The translations under genes were made by a program, and so were the position numbers. A DNA stretch of 64,000 bases from Dolomedes plantarius (taxonomy: Eukaryota; Arthropoda; Arachnida; Araneae; Dolomedidae), in contig OU015493.1 in the NCBI GenBank assembly GCA_907164885.2, positions 57,355,802-57,419,801 of the forward strand, given 5' to 3'. Under the pieces are notes generated by a model. That model worked only from the letters and a program-made list of their open reading frames with translations. It searched no databases and was not told the DNA's origin. Positions 1 through 11,377 of this stretch are shown one piece after another. Each line of letters opens with the position of its first letter. The stretch's first letter is position 1.

Positions 1-170
1 TATGATTTTCCGTCTTTAACTATTGCCACTGGGGGTAAATTAAGGGGGTGTAATGAATTATTCTGCTGATATTTTTATGGATCAAAAGTAGTATATCAAA
101 CTCACTCTTTTATTTTGTTAAACTAGTAACAGTTTGATAAAGAGGGTTGCTAAACTTGAGACCATAAAGG

Positions 171-353
171 TTTGGTTTGGTTTAGTTTCGTGTGCTACGG
201 TCATTTTTTGCTACACGAGGGCTAATTAGACCGGGACCTACAGCTTAAAGCCAATTTCGAACGGATACAATCATCTATGCGAAGAGTGGGACTCGAACCC
301 ACGGACTCTGGTAACGAATCCTAGCACCCTAGCCATTCGGCCATCTTCCGGCC
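171..353 (-). repeat. tRNA-derived SINE, family A, copy 1
   Basis: Read on the minus strand it starts with a tRNA-like head (about 353 down to 280). The head has an A-box-like TGGCCGAATGG and a B-box GGTTCGAGTCCC, followed by a tail containing CCGGTCTAATTAGCC. It is flanked by a 14-bp direct repeat, 157-170 and 354-367 (TGAGACCATAAAGG against TGAGACCTTAAAGG), which is the mark of a LINE-mobilised insertion. The same tail recurs at 9626, 23205, 41305 and 48015. The head is a Pol III promoter fossil, not a usable tRNA gene. Confidence 0.85.
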
Positions 354-367
354 TGAGACCTTAAAGG

Positions 368-1392
368 ACAGTAAAGTTTTGCTTTAAGCTGATAATTTTA
401 TAATATTTTAGCTATTGTACTTTTATCTAACTTTTTTGTTTCAAATTTTAAGAAAAAATTAAATTTATTTCTTTACCCCCTTTTTTTGAAAATCCCCCCT
501 AAAAAATGTAAGTTTATTTATTACAAATGCCCGGAATATTGGCTATCATGCCATTTGCTCTCAGTAAAGGGCGAGACTGCTGGACATTCATTTCAGGGGG
601 CACCGCATAGGTGGCCAGCATTACCCCCTACAAGCCGGTCCTGTAATTTTAGAACCGAGTCAAGTGACGAGACCGGAACACTTGACCCCGCCCCTCCAGG
701 GGTAAATTTGGAAACTTGGAGGACATTGCAGCCACGACATATTTCACGTGCACAAGAAACCATTAAAACCAAAAATGTAAGTAGATACAATCTTGTTCTT
801 ATGAAATATCAAAATATTTCAGTCTTATGGAATAACATTATATACTGTTGCGTTTACACGAACTAAAGCAAGCTTTCCCATTGAAATGGACTTTTATACT
901 GGAACGTTTAATTCAACTGTAATTATTCATTCACTACGATCTTGATGGAGGATTCTTTCTCAGCGATAGCACAACACGTGATTTTTTGTAAAATAAGTCA
1001 TGGATTCAGCTCATATGTATCAACAATTTTATCAAGCAGTTTGAGCAGTGCATGTTTATAAAGTTTAAGTACTTCTCGTTTATAACCCCCCCCCCCTTTT
1101 TTTTTCTCTTTTGTATTGAACATAGCTTTTCATTTCACGAAAATATCTCTGCTAAGACTAAAATAATAAAATTCGTTTCGCAGTGCAGTGGATTTGATGA
1201 CAACTGACGAAAAGTTCGCTAGATTAAGCTACCTTGGGTAGTTTTCTAGCATGCCAAAGACTGCAAAAGGATAAAATATCTTAATACCATACAAAGCGAA
1301 AGTATGTAACGGGGTTGTAAATGATAGAATCAAATAACAAAATCCTATAATTACCGTTAAAACAAAAGTTTTTACAGATTTATTTCTGTTTA
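368..1392. other. No gene seen; AT-rich spacer
   Basis: Apart from a SINE-C fragment (634-755) and a (C)n(T)n run near 1086-1107 I recognise nothing. The open frames here are short and lack family features. Confidence 0.6.
634..755 (-). repeat. SINE-C fragment
   Basis: About 120 bp matches 14024-14140 almost base for base, including ACCGAGTCAAGTGACGAGAC and ACTTGGAGGACATTGCAGCC. The tRNA-like head present in the longer copy is missing, so this is a truncated member. Confidence 0.7.
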
Positions 1393-2136
1393 CAGTAATA
1401 CCCCGACTTGCGCGAACTCGAAGTTATGCGGTTTTCGATATTACCCTTTTTTTCCCTTTTTAAATCTTGGAATAAAATTTCCCAAAAAACTTTAAACGGT
1501 GTCTGGAAGAAACTTTGCCCAGTATTTTCTTGAAAGCGAGATAGAAACCACGCCTGAAAGTGATCATACTGCTCGTGAGATAGAAGAAGTTGTCGGTCTT
1601 GGCAGGCAATTAGATATGGAGGTCGATGGAAGTAATATCAACGAGCTGTTGGATTCTCATCTTGAGGAGCTGACAGTCGATGATCTTATAAAGATGCGCA
1701 ACCAAAGAATCAGTGAAGAATCCGACACTTCAGACCCAATTCACAAGAAAACCTAATGACAATTATAAACTTGACAGAAGGTCTGATGCAATTGAGAACG
1801 GGTTACTGATTTTTTAGAGAATACAGACTAATAAAGATCACGTGATCACGACAAAGCAGGGCATAAAAATAAATGTTAGTCTGCTATGATGAAATTCTTC
1901 GCGAAAAAAAAAGAAAAAAAAAGCGTTAATACGGTGTATTACTTAATTGGATTTTTCAAAACCATCAACATATTTTTTTTTAATGTCTTGTACATATGAA
2001 GTTCCATTCAAGTTCTTGGTCCCAATCAGACAAAATTTATATGTATTTATGTGCAAAATTGTACCCCGACACGCGAATTCGACTAACGCGATCTTTCGTC
2101 GGCCGCCCTTATCGCGCAACTCCGGGGGCATTACCG
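1393..2136 (+). mobile_element. Pogo/Tigger-type transposon, internally deleted
   Basis: The ends are related inverted sequences: left CAGTAATACCCCGACTTGCG, right (reverse complement) CGGTAATGCCCCCGGAGTTG, continuing to GCGCGA-type sequence on both sides. TA dinucleotides flank both ends (1391-1392 and 2137-2138). At 744 bp it is too short for a whole transposase but holds the C-terminal tail of one (1499-1756). Confidence 0.65.
1499..1756 (+). pseudogene. Tigger/jerky-type transposase, C-terminal fragment
   Basis: This is an open stretch of 85 codons. The acidic segment around residues 25-70 (ARE-IEEVVGLGRQLDMEV, then NELLDSHLEELTVDDLI) has the pattern found at the C-terminus of Tigger and jerky-type pogo transposases, where it follows the DDE domain. 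The DNA-binding CENP-B-like half and the catalytic core are absent, so it cannot transpose. There is no real start: the first codon is GTG inside the element. It lies between the element's inverted ends, which supports the assignment. The family call rests on recognising the pattern, not on an alignment. Confidence 0.6.
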
Positions 2137-2405
2137 TAGTGATTTAAAAAAAAAAAAATAAAAAAAAATTTAAAAAAAACTTAGTTCAATGAAACATTGC
2201 TAAAATCAGAGCCATACGTAGAAAGTAAGTAATGTCTGGCTCTGGAGGCACTACTGCTGTTTTCAAGGCTTTACCTTATTCTGAAAGAGCCCTGAATTCA
2301 AGAATCTCGTTTTATCCTACAAGGTACGGCCATTAATTTCCAGGACTGATTTAATAACTCCAGAAAATATTACATGAAATACATACCCATTTAATATGTT
2401 TCGAA

Positions 2406-2614
2406 TTAACTCCCACCTGTCGTAATGCACTCCTGTGCTCGGCTGTATAAGTTTCGGATTCACCTTTTAAAGTGTTCTTTCGGAGTGTTCTTTAATGTGG
2501 ACGTCACCGTTTTCTTGATGGCCTCGACATCCTCAAATATTGTTCCCTTCAGTAAATCTTTCAGTTTGGAAACAAGAAAAAGTCTGCCGGTGCTAAGTTC
2601 GGAGATTATGGAGG
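2406..2614 (-). pseudogene. Mariner transposase C-terminus, broken
   Basis: On the minus strand the loop and left arm read HPP-stop-SPNLAPADFFLF, the block that carries the third catalytic Asp (the D of ADFFLF) of mariner (DD34D-type) transposases. After a frameshift it continues KDLLKGTIFEDVEAIKKTV and on to ITTGGS. Breaks seen are a TAA in place of the usual Tyr codon after HPP, a frameshift just after FLF, and a TGA further on. The first two catalytic Asp residues are not present. Confidence 0.7.
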
Positions 2615-2668
2615 ATTCTCATCTCCAAGACCTCATGCTAGGCCTATTGGCTGAAAGGAACAAGATTT

Positions 2669-2812
2669 GAGGATGTCGAAGCCATCAAGAAAACGGTGAC
2701 GTCCACATTAAAGAGTATTCCGAAAGAAAACTTTAAAAGTTGTTTCCGAAACTTATACAGCAGAGCACAGAAGTGCATTACGACAGGTGGGAGTTACTTC
2801 GAAACATATTAA
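2669..2812 (+). pseudogene. Second, inverted copy of the mariner transposase C-terminus
   Basis: The right arm, on the plus strand, reads EDVEAIKKTVTSTLKSIPKE, then NFKSCFRNLYSRAQKCITTG and GSYFETY-stop. This is the end of a mariner transposase (usual close GxYFE). It is open for 47 codons and cleaner than its minus-strand partner at 2406-2614. Because it exists only as an inverted duplicate, it has no promoter or upstream domain here. Confidence 0.7.
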
Positions 2813-2965
2813 ATGGGTATGTATTTCATGTAATATTTTCTGGAGTTATTAGATCAGTCCTGGAAATTAATGGCCGCACCTTGTATAAATTATACATTCA
2901 GAGCCAAGCAAGGCCAATACTCCCAATGAATATTGTTAATCAATGATCTCCAGAGCCAGATTGTA

Positions 2966-5121
2966 GTAATACGTACTGTCTGAAAAAATAATAAATGGCT
3001 ATATCTGAATACAGGGCTCTTGTATTCTGAGTATAACTCCTTCTTTTTAATGCCATTAAATTATTACTAAAACAGAGAAATTATGTATGGAAGATTGCTA
3101 AAGTTGGGCGAAGGAAAAGGTGCGTCTTCGCAGAGTGAAACCGAAGTCACTTTAAGTGAATTTCTTTTTTTCCCATCAACTCAGTGATAGTGACCTAAAT
3201 TTTTTCCTCTTGCAAAGAATAAAAAAAAAAAAAATATCAGTACTGAATTAGGTGATAACTCATTATGTTTTAACCCCAACACCCTGTTCCCTGTCAAAAC
3301 GATCATTCAATTTGCTTTTATTTGACCACAGAGGAATCCAATCACAACAGACTGCGTAATCAGAGGCCGACCCATTCACCTAAAACGACCCCCGCACTTT
3401 TTTTCCATCCTACGAGATAACAAACAGCGCATAACATCAATGGGCCATAGCCTGGAAATCAACGAGAGAAAAAATATTTAAAAAAGAAGAATAAGAACCA
3501 CGCTAGCACTCGTTTTCTAAATGACCGCCCCCGTCCATAAAATTAACCCTTAACAAAGAAATCCATATAATCGAACTAAACTGTGACCATGAAACGGCTA
3601 ATTACGTTCGGGCACCTCCTCTGCTCGCCCGCGCTATACCTCCCCCCCCCCCCCCAACTCGTACAAAAATATCGCCCCGCGAAAAATTACGCCCCATTTT
3701 TACATCAGCCGTTAAAGGAACCGCCATTGAAGTCCCCGTGCTGGGACATTAAGCGTAAGACACTGTGATCCAAAAACCGTCATCACTCCCCCCCCCTATC
3801 TATGAAGGGGAGGGGGTTGCGATTCGGGATGTAGATAGCACGGAAAAGAACGAAATCGTCATGCGGAGGGAGGAGGGGGGAGGGTAGGCGTAGAGGTGTC
3901 ATGTTTTCATTAAGGGGACGTATATATACGCGCGTCCGCCTTGATGAATCACTCGATTTTCAGTTGGAAAAGAGATATTTTTGTTCCTCTCGGTATCAGA
4001 CTAGTGGAGGGGGAGTAAAGAAGGAAGAAAAAAAATGGGGGGGAAAAGAGAAAACCGAAATTTTGAACCGTAATTTACAGAAAACGGGCTGGCAACAGAT
4101 AAGGTTTGCGAGCAAGCGCGTCGCGTTTTGCCGTTTATTGGGTATCGTTTTGCGGGCCCTGTTTCTGAATGTGGTTATCGGAATGGGGGGGGGGGGGGGA
4201 ACAGGAGGGGGATAGAGGTGTTATGTGCGCCTGACAATGACTGGCAGTCGTTGAGAAATAAATGTTATTTGAATGCGCCTTCTACGACTCTGTGTTTGTT
4301 TGCTGTGTGTCTCTGTGCAGCAGCGCAGTCCTCCGCCAGACTTTTCGATGGAGTGCAGTCCATAAACTACAACTGAGTAAAGGGGGGGGGGGATATGGTT
4401 TAGCGGGGGAAAAGTGTTTTCGCTCCCTGTCCGCTTTCACCCGTTCTCGACGAAACCTGGGTGTGATTTTTGCCTTCACCTAGTGCTGCGTTTTATTCAT
4501 CGCGTTTAGGCACAATTTTTAAGTTGCAGCAAATTTTCTGCGATGCGATAAATGAAAATATGTTTTAACACAATTTCTCATTTTTATAATGGCAGTTAAT
4601 ATTTTAATACGTTATTAGGTTAACAGCCGAGGAAGCGAAGGTTGTGTGGAGAAAGGCTCTCTCTTGAATTAAACATTTCGTTTCAAACACCATCCGTGTT
4701 TACACATTGCAGACCAATCGTTTTATTGCTAGCTGTACCCAGATACAACAAAGAAATCCCGAGAATTCTCGTAAATAGCTGTAAGTGTTAGAATCGAATT
4801 CTTGGGATCCGAGGAGTACAGGAAATCAAACTATCATCTGCTTCTGTGCTTAACGTCAGTTAGCATTGGCACCTTACTAATCTAACTCGCGCTTATATAA
4901 TGTAGTTAACGCCTGTTTAATTTCGAACTCTCTGTAAGTTTTCACAAATTCGAAATCCTGTAATGAGGAAAGATAAATTTAGCAGACACCTTTAAGGGTT
5001 AATCATCACATCAGCCATTTATTACCTTCTTAAGAAGATAACAAACAAACCCTTTCGTTCTTCAAATTTTCAAATCGAAGCAGATTCCTTCATTTACGTC
5101 CTGTAAAACTTAGCTAGGACA
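2966..5121. other. Unrecognised spacer with GC-richer, homopolymer-rich part
   Basis: 2966-3540 is AT-rich without features I can name. 3540-4490 is GC-richer with long C and G runs (about 3643-3656, 4185-4199, 4381-4391). The frames open there are driven by these runs and give low-complexity Pro/Gly peptides. 4490-5121 shows nothing. Confidence 0.5.
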
Positions 5122-5125
5122 TTAA

Positions 5126-5545
5126 GGTGCTGTGTACTAACCCTATTGGATTCGCTCACCTCAATGTTAACCTATGGAGAAAATGTGTCTAAGCATTGCT
5201 GACTTGAATTGAAAGATTTTTTTAAAAAAAAATTGTACTCCGTAATAGAGAAAGAAATTTTACACCTTGGAACATTTTTCGTTTTTTTAATCCAAATAAT
5301 ATTTTAAAATTTAAATTATTCGGGAAAAAATCTGGTACAGTGTGTTTTAAACGTTCCTAAATTCCTTTGGTGGATGAAATTTATAAAATGAATCCTGTTT
5401 CAAGGTGCGAAAAAGTTCAGGCTATCTGAAAATACCATTTTTATAAAATTATGAGCATTTATGTAACTGTAAATAGTAGACACATATTTTCTCCATGGGT
5501 TTACATTCAGGTGAGCGAATCCAATAGGGTTAGTACACAGCAGCC
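5126..5545. mobile_element. TTAA-flanked MITE, copy 1
   Basis: TTAA lies on both sides (5122-5125, 5546-5549). The ends are inverted repeats of about 55 bp beginning GG(C)TGCTGTGTACTAACCC and including CTATTGGATTCGCTCACCT. There is no coding capacity. The TTAA target suggests mobilisation by a piggyBac-type transposase, which is not present in this window. It is the cleanest of four copies (others at 9601, 29941, 42926). Confidence 0.8.
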
Positions 5546-5549
5546 TTAA

Positions 5550-6003
5550 CGTACATGTCGCTTAAGCATGTTTAAGCAAGAAGCAAGACTTCACGCATGT
5601 GCTCAATCGATGACTCTGATATTGAATTTCCTCAGTTTGCCCAGAGAAAAAATTGTTACGTAAGAGAAACATTTAGTTTTCTGTTATCGTGGAACAATGA
5701 AATACCGAGCAAAAATAACTGACTGAAAATTTCTATCTCATATTTAGTATTAAAATCAAAATTTTTCCTTACTTATTGTATCTCTTCAAATAAATTTCTT
5801 GCTTTTTACCTAGCTTTAGTGGGGTGACCATTTTATTCCTTTCTGTAGCAGAAGTTTGGTTATTTAGAAAGGATGGCAATTAACATTGGTCTTAACTTTA
5901 TTTCATTCAATTTTTAGACACCTTTCCTGTTGATAAATAAAAGATGTTTCAGCTGAAACTCACTCATTTTTTTTCTTCACTCCCTAGTTTGGCACTTAGG
6001 TTA
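5550..6003. other. AT-rich spacer
   Basis: No gene seen. A block near 5914-5960 (TAGACACCTTTCCTGTTGAT) recurs at 7389-7430, so part of this belongs to an old dispersed repeat I cannot name. Confidence 0.5.
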
Positions 6004-6741
6004 TCTCTATATATAAAACAGTTCCGTAACTGACTGACCGACTGACTGACTGACTGACAGAAAACGCACAAACCAAACCGCTGGATCTAAAGGGCTGAAA
6101 GTTTTCATGACGATTCTTCTTATAGTGTAGGGGTGTACTGCGAGAGATTTTTGAAAAATTCTTCTTAAATTTTTTTTAATTAAATTTTCAAGCTATTTTT
6201 GAAACATTCTTTAAAGTTTGCATCTAAAATAATAATTCGAGGGATATAAAGTTTATATCACGAGAAAGATCATAAAAATTTCTTTAAAATGAAATCTTTT
6301 TCAAATCTTTACCTCCATTTTCTGATTTTTGGTGAATTTTTAAAGATTAATTTTTTGAATTCAATTTATTAAATGCTGATCACGTGGCTTCTTTTCTCTT
6401 CGTGATACTTTAAATTAATTTAGCATCACGTGCATAACAACGAAATAATAGACAAAAAAAAAAATTTTTTTCTTTCTTATGCGGCAGACGATTGGACATT
6501 ATCCAAAAAAATATTAAAATACAGTAAAAGAAATGTTCTTCAAACTGTGCTATATTAACTGTACCATATTCTTTAGTATGTTCTATTAGATTTAATTTGA
6601 ATATTTTCTTCTACATTATTTTGTCTATAAAAATATCCGTTACGATTGCTTTATAATTTTTTTTTTTTTTTTTGGTATTAATTGCATACAGTGACCGTTG
6701 TATTTAATGTACTCCGTAGCGAAGTACGGGTTTTCAGCTAG
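6004..6741 (+). mobile_element. Helitron-A (non-autonomous), copy 1
   Basis: It starts TCTCTATATATAAAACAG and ends with a hairpin (CCGTA-GCGAAG-TACGG) followed by GGTTTTCAGCTAG. The base before is A and the base after is T, as expected for a Helitron insertion. A GACT-type short repeat lies just inside the 5' end (about 6030-6058). There is no coding capacity. It is intact at both ends and serves as the family reference in this window. Confidence 0.8.
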
Positions 6742-9600
6742 TGAGTGATAAAATTCCAAACAGTTTTTTTTTAAGCACGGGACTCTTACTAATTGGTAAG
6801 ATTTGCTTTATTTATTTATTTTCGAGGGATCCAGGAACGGGCCAATCCATGGAAGAGCAAAAATCAAACTCTAATCTAAACATCATGGTTCACCATACGG
6901 TTATTTGAATATATAGTGCAGGGGTGGCAATCGTTTAGAGGTAAAAAGAATTGCGTAAAACACGTCTTAGGAAAAGTCACTTATTCAAAGATATACAAAG
7001 GGGTTAATTTTGAATTTTAAACTGTCATATTTACCTCCATTGCTGTGGGCACATCACTTACCGCCATTGCTGTGTGCAACATGCAAACGTTCTTTAAACA
7101 ACTGTTCAATGACGAAAACAGAATGTTCTACAACAGGGCTAGCAGACCTTTTCTTGCGCACGTGTAAAAAAAAAATTAAAAATAATATTCTTTCTGATAC
7201 TGACCAGCCAAACAATTTATTAACAGGAAAAACAAACTTTAGAAGTAGATTATCATTAATTATAACAAATTTGTGTTGTGCTGTTAAAAGAAACTGACAC
7301 AGGAATAATAATGACATTCTATAGGAATTAAGTGGTATAAAATTATTATAATACAATATTTTATACCATTTAATTCATCTAAAATTTGTAGACACCTTTC
7401 CTGTTGATAAATAATATTTTTTAGCTGATGAATACTGATATTTAGTTGCTTAGAGCAAAATGTTTGCCGAACTAGATTCCTCCGTTCACTTTTGTTTTGC
7501 AATTCTCTTTTCATAAAGCAAAATTTTACATGTGTAAAGATTGGTAGTCGTATGTGGAAGATTTTCTTAGCAGCCATAAGTAGTTTTTAGTAGTACATAA
7601 AATTTTCAGGTTTGAAATTCGAATTATTCCCGATTCCATTTTCTACATTTTTGTTATTTGTCTGAAAACAGCTCTATGTCATTAGCTTCCAGTCATTTCC
7701 AAAACTAACAAGCTTTGGTATGTATATAGAAGTGGGTTGGAAAGTTTTTATTATTATTATTTAAACGTTCTCCAAGTTCAGCTTTGGGTAAAATCGACCA
7801 TCAGAGTGCCAGCTAAATTCTTTTGCGGGCCATTGGTTTGCCGCCATCTATGGTCTACCATGTTTAAAAACTTTTGCCACATATTCTTCTTCAATTGAGA
7901 AAGTCGTCTTCAGTTTAACTTTTCCCTCTCGCATCCTTGCCAACTCGAGAAAAAAAAATACTCTCAGTTTTTATGGAACGCCTTTTGTACATCTTATATG
8001 CAAAGATTACAGGCATGCACTCATACAAATATTAATGGGTACGCCGGAGATGTATATGTTTGCATTCAGAGGTCGCTTGCACATATTGCTAGCCACGTTC
8101 GAGTAAATAATCGTACAGCCTAATATACCTTGATAGAATACATTCTGGTATCAACCTGAAGTAGCTCGCGTTAACACCGCCTTAAAAAAGTATATCAGTT
8201 CGAATCATCATGACGGAGAACAATGTTCATCGCTATCTTCGAAGAAATTGCTGTGACTGGTAGGAAGTTACCAAAGGATTTGTGGAATTATAGCTATTTT
8301 TTTATTAACGAACCAAGGTCCTTTTTGTTATCAATTTAATTTTGCCTTTCACTCAGTTCCACTTTAGTGGTGCAACCGTTATCTTCTTCATTTTTTATTT
8401 ATTTACTTATTTATTGAGACAGTAGTCGCTAAAACTGGGTGGGTTGGCGGGGAACTTAGTGTTTGGTAGATGGATCAAAATCAACGTTTAATGAGCTCCC
8501 CATTACTGCATGAGTTTGGACGTCTAGCAACCCATCTAACATTTGAATATTTTTCTGACCTTAAGAACTCTGTTTCCGGAGGAAAATCTCTCTATTTCGC
8601 ATTTTGTCTCGGTTGCATAACTTCCAACGTAAACGTGAGAAAACAACGAGAATGTCTTTTTGTGCTAAGATCCCACGAAGTAGTCAGTCGCCTCTTTGGA
8701 GCGTGATCAGCAAGCCCAATCTTTGACTCTTGCTTCAGAACAGATGACGATGTCAAGATATAGTGGTGATTTCACTTAATCTCATAAACTATTATACAAA
8801 AGACATTACAAAGAAGCATTCACGGCCAGTTGGGTGTATCGTCTTATTACCTCGTCTTAGTCGTACATCTTCAGCTCACTCAGCCGAAACGACAATATGC
8901 TCCTTGACAGACCCAGTGCTACGACGGGAAATTTCGAGGGGGAAGTGGCATAACTGGTTCGCTTTTCATTCTGCGGTTGACCTTCGCGTTTGATCAATTT
9001 TGCATACCGTTTTATTGTTTGCTTAAATGCACGAATAAAGACCAGTATTATCGATAGGCCAGAATCATCGACTCTCTTTGAAATACGAGTTGCAGTCCAA
9101 CAGCATTCTCTTTGGCGAAAACTGATCTTTTGGCGAGATGACAGTCCTCCATTGTTTAGCTGGCATGGAATAGATAACCCAGTGCAAGTCTGGAATTAAT
9201 TGTAGTGCTCGATGGCGACCATTGGGGAGAGGGAAAAATAAAGCAAAAGACGAGATTCATGCATACCGCGGCTCATTCCGAAGATAACCCATCAATTAAA
9301 TATTGGAAAGTACTTGGCCATCTTCAGATATTAGATCAAGTCTCTTTGACGTAACTTCGGTTATCGGCGCAGATGGCTCATGAAAGGTGCTGAAAACAAT
9401 GAATTAATTTATTTCAGGGTTGAAGTGCCAACCCTCGTTAGCTTGTTCGCAGAGTTCTTTGTTTACTTTTTCTCAACATTCGGAAAATATATATGCAGAG
9501 GAAAAATTTTGAAATCCGGTTTTCAGTGGTTATCTTCTGCTACTGTACCCGCAGAAATTCTTCTCTGGATCCCTTACTAAGAGCGACTCGTCAGTGTTAA
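6742..9600. other. Unrecognised spacer
   Basis: No convincing gene. Overlapping minus-strand frames at 7054-7577 show no domain I recognise. A hAT-like terminus motif (CAGGGGTGGCAATCG) starts at 6919 but no partner end was found. 8400-9200 is closer to balanced base composition and is single-copy in this window; its open frames (8470-8706, 8763-8993, 8990-9199) are short and unremarkable. Confidence 0.5.
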
Positions 9601-10192
9601 GGCTGCTTTTCACCAACCGTATTGGTTTGGTTTGGAGCGCTACGGTCAACTTTCTGCTACACGAGGGCTAATTAAACCGGGACCTACAGCTTAAATCTGA
9701 TTCCGAACGGCTACAAACGTCCATGCTAAGAGTGGGACTCGAACCCACAGACTTTGGTACCGCAAGCCAGCGCCTTAGCCATTCGGCCATCAACCGGTTA
9801 ACCGCATTGGATTCGCTTACCTCAATGTTAACCTATGGAGGAAATGTGTCTAAGAATTGCCGACTTGGATTTAAAGATTTTTTTAAAATTGTAATCCGTA
9901 ACAGAGAAAGAAATTTTACACTTTGAGGCATTTTTTTTTTCTAAATGCAAATAATATTTTAAAATTTAAATTGGAGGAAAAAATCTGATGTAGGGCGTTT
10001 TAAACACCCATAAATTCATTTGGTGGATGAAATTTATAAAATGAATCCTGTTGGAAGGTGCAGAAAAGTTCAAGCTATCTGAAAATACCATTTTTATTTG
10101 ATTATCAGCATTTATGTAGCTGTCAATAGTAGACAAATTTTCTCCATAGGTGAACATTGAGGTGAACTAATCCAATGGGGTTAGTACGCAGC
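9601..10192. mobile_element. TTAA MITE, copy 2, split by a SINE
   Basis: It starts after TTAA at 9597-9600 with GGCTGC and ends ...GGTTAGTACGCAGC beside TTAT, a one-base-degraded target copy. The internal sequence tracks copy 1 (for example GAGAAAGAAATTTTACAC and AATGAATCCTGTT). A SINE-A is inserted in its left terminal repeat. Confidence 0.75.
9626..9799 (-). repeat. SINE-A copy 2, nested in the TTAA MITE
   Basis: The tRNA-like head (about 9725-9797 on the minus strand) carries GGTTCGAGTCCCACT, and the tail carries CCGGTTTAATTAGCC. An 11-bp duplication of the MITE's own sequence flanks it: AACCGTATTGG at 9615-9625 and AACCGCATTGG at 9800-9810. This dates the SINE insertion after the MITE. 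Confidence 0.85.
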
Positions 10193-11221
10193 TTATTATT
10201 TGAAAGCAGTAAATTCGATCCCTTTTTGAAGCCTTCTGTAGATCGCTGCTATTAAATATTACTCTAAAAGCCTTCTCATATCAGCTCGATGTGCATCGAT
10301 ATGAAATAGCAAAGTAGGGTATAAGTATACAATGGGTAAAAGTTTATCACTTTTACCAAAGTTTTTCGGGCTGTTTAAAGGCTAGCTTATAAGTGTTGAT
10401 CGAGAAGTACGGAAATTTAAGGATTACTTTCACAACCGCCAAATTCTGACGGTACACTCACGTTATATTTCTATTCATTATGTCAGTGCAGCATGTTGCT
10501 TTAAGTATAATAAAACATGCTAGAAGGGCAGATTCTAGAATAGAATGAGAATAAATCAACTTCAAATTTACATAGTACCAAGATTTCTAAGTCTGGAGGA
10601 AGCGTCTCGAATATAATAAATTATTAAAACACAATGCAGTAGATGTATTTTCTACCACTCCTATACAAACCATTAACTTTTTTGACACTTTCTAACGACG
10701 ATGTTGACGCATTTGCTTTTGACGCGAACTGTTTGAACAAAGATTGTTAAAATGATTCTGAGTCAAATGAAATATTCGCATGCTTCTTTCGCTTCTCAAG
10801 GAAGTTCATTACTGCGAAAAGGACAGCCATAACTTATTATATTTCACGTGAACCTGAATAAAATCATCGCCATAAGAGAAGTCTTGTGACCTTATTAATA
10901 TTGTATCACTTTCATGAAACATGAGTGAAATTTTCGATTTTCGTTTGATTCAACAATGAAGATTTTCTCGGTTTATTCGAGAATAGGAAACGGGGGAATT
11001 AATGGGAAGGTTAAGCTTTTGATGTAGTACAGTCCGTAAATTTCTAGATTCGTGTATTTTTTTTTTTTTTTTTTTTTTTACAAGATAATTAAACATATAC
11101 CTTTTGAGGACCATAAAAAATATTTTAATTTTTGATAAATAACGTTCAATTTCCAATTTTAAATGGTCTTCTTTTGCCCCTTTTCGAATTAAAATTGAAT
11201 GTACAGAGCGCAAGGCAAGTA
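10193..11221. other. Unrecognised AT-rich spacer
   Basis: No gene, repeat family or RNA recognised. It contains a 22-24-base T run near 11057-11079. Confidence 0.5.
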
Positions 11222-11377
11222 CAGTGGAATCTCGATCGATCGTTTTCGGATCCATCGTTTTTCCGTATGTGTCGTTCATTTTATCCAGTCCCAACGATCA
11301 TATTGCTTTGTTATGTTTCCGCATCTATCGTTCATTTCAATCGGTCCCTTGAAAAACGATAGATCGAGATTCCACTG
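11222..11377. mobile_element. Pogo-like MITE, 156 bp
   Basis: The terminal inverted repeats are CAGTGGAATCTCGATC(G/T)ATCG with the outermost bases CAG/CTG, flanked by TA at 11220-11221 and 11378-11379. It shares termini and inner motifs (GTTTCCGCATCTATCGTT) with the 902-bp element at 61338-62239, so it is probably a deletion derivative of that family. Confidence 0.8.

Larger units (their letters stand above)
2210..2965. mobile_element. Palindromic mariner remnant (inverted duplication)
   Basis: The left arm (about 2210-2545) and right arm (about 2665-2965) are inverted copies of each other around a loop of about 120 bp. Shared blocks include ATTAATTTCCAGGACTGAT, AATATTACATGAAATACATA and AAAACGGTGACGTCCACATT. 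Both arms encode the same C-terminal part of a mariner transposase in opposite directions. The structure therefore arose by inverted duplication of one transposon end, not by two independent insertions. Confidence 0.75.

Noticed and set aside
280..353. A functional tRNA gene on the minus strand
   Set aside because: It has internal promoter boxes, but the acceptor stem does not pair, and the sequence is the head of a dispersed SINE with target duplications.
486..866. 126-codon frame
   Set aside because: Its middle is the SINE-C fragment; no domain is visible.
3901..4215. 104-codon frame ending in poly-Gly
   Set aside because: It is driven by G runs, with no domain and overlapping frames of equal quality on both strands.
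6919..6960. hAT left terminus CAGGGGTGGCAATCG
   Set aside because: No matching right end or duplication was found within several kb; the motif alone is too short.
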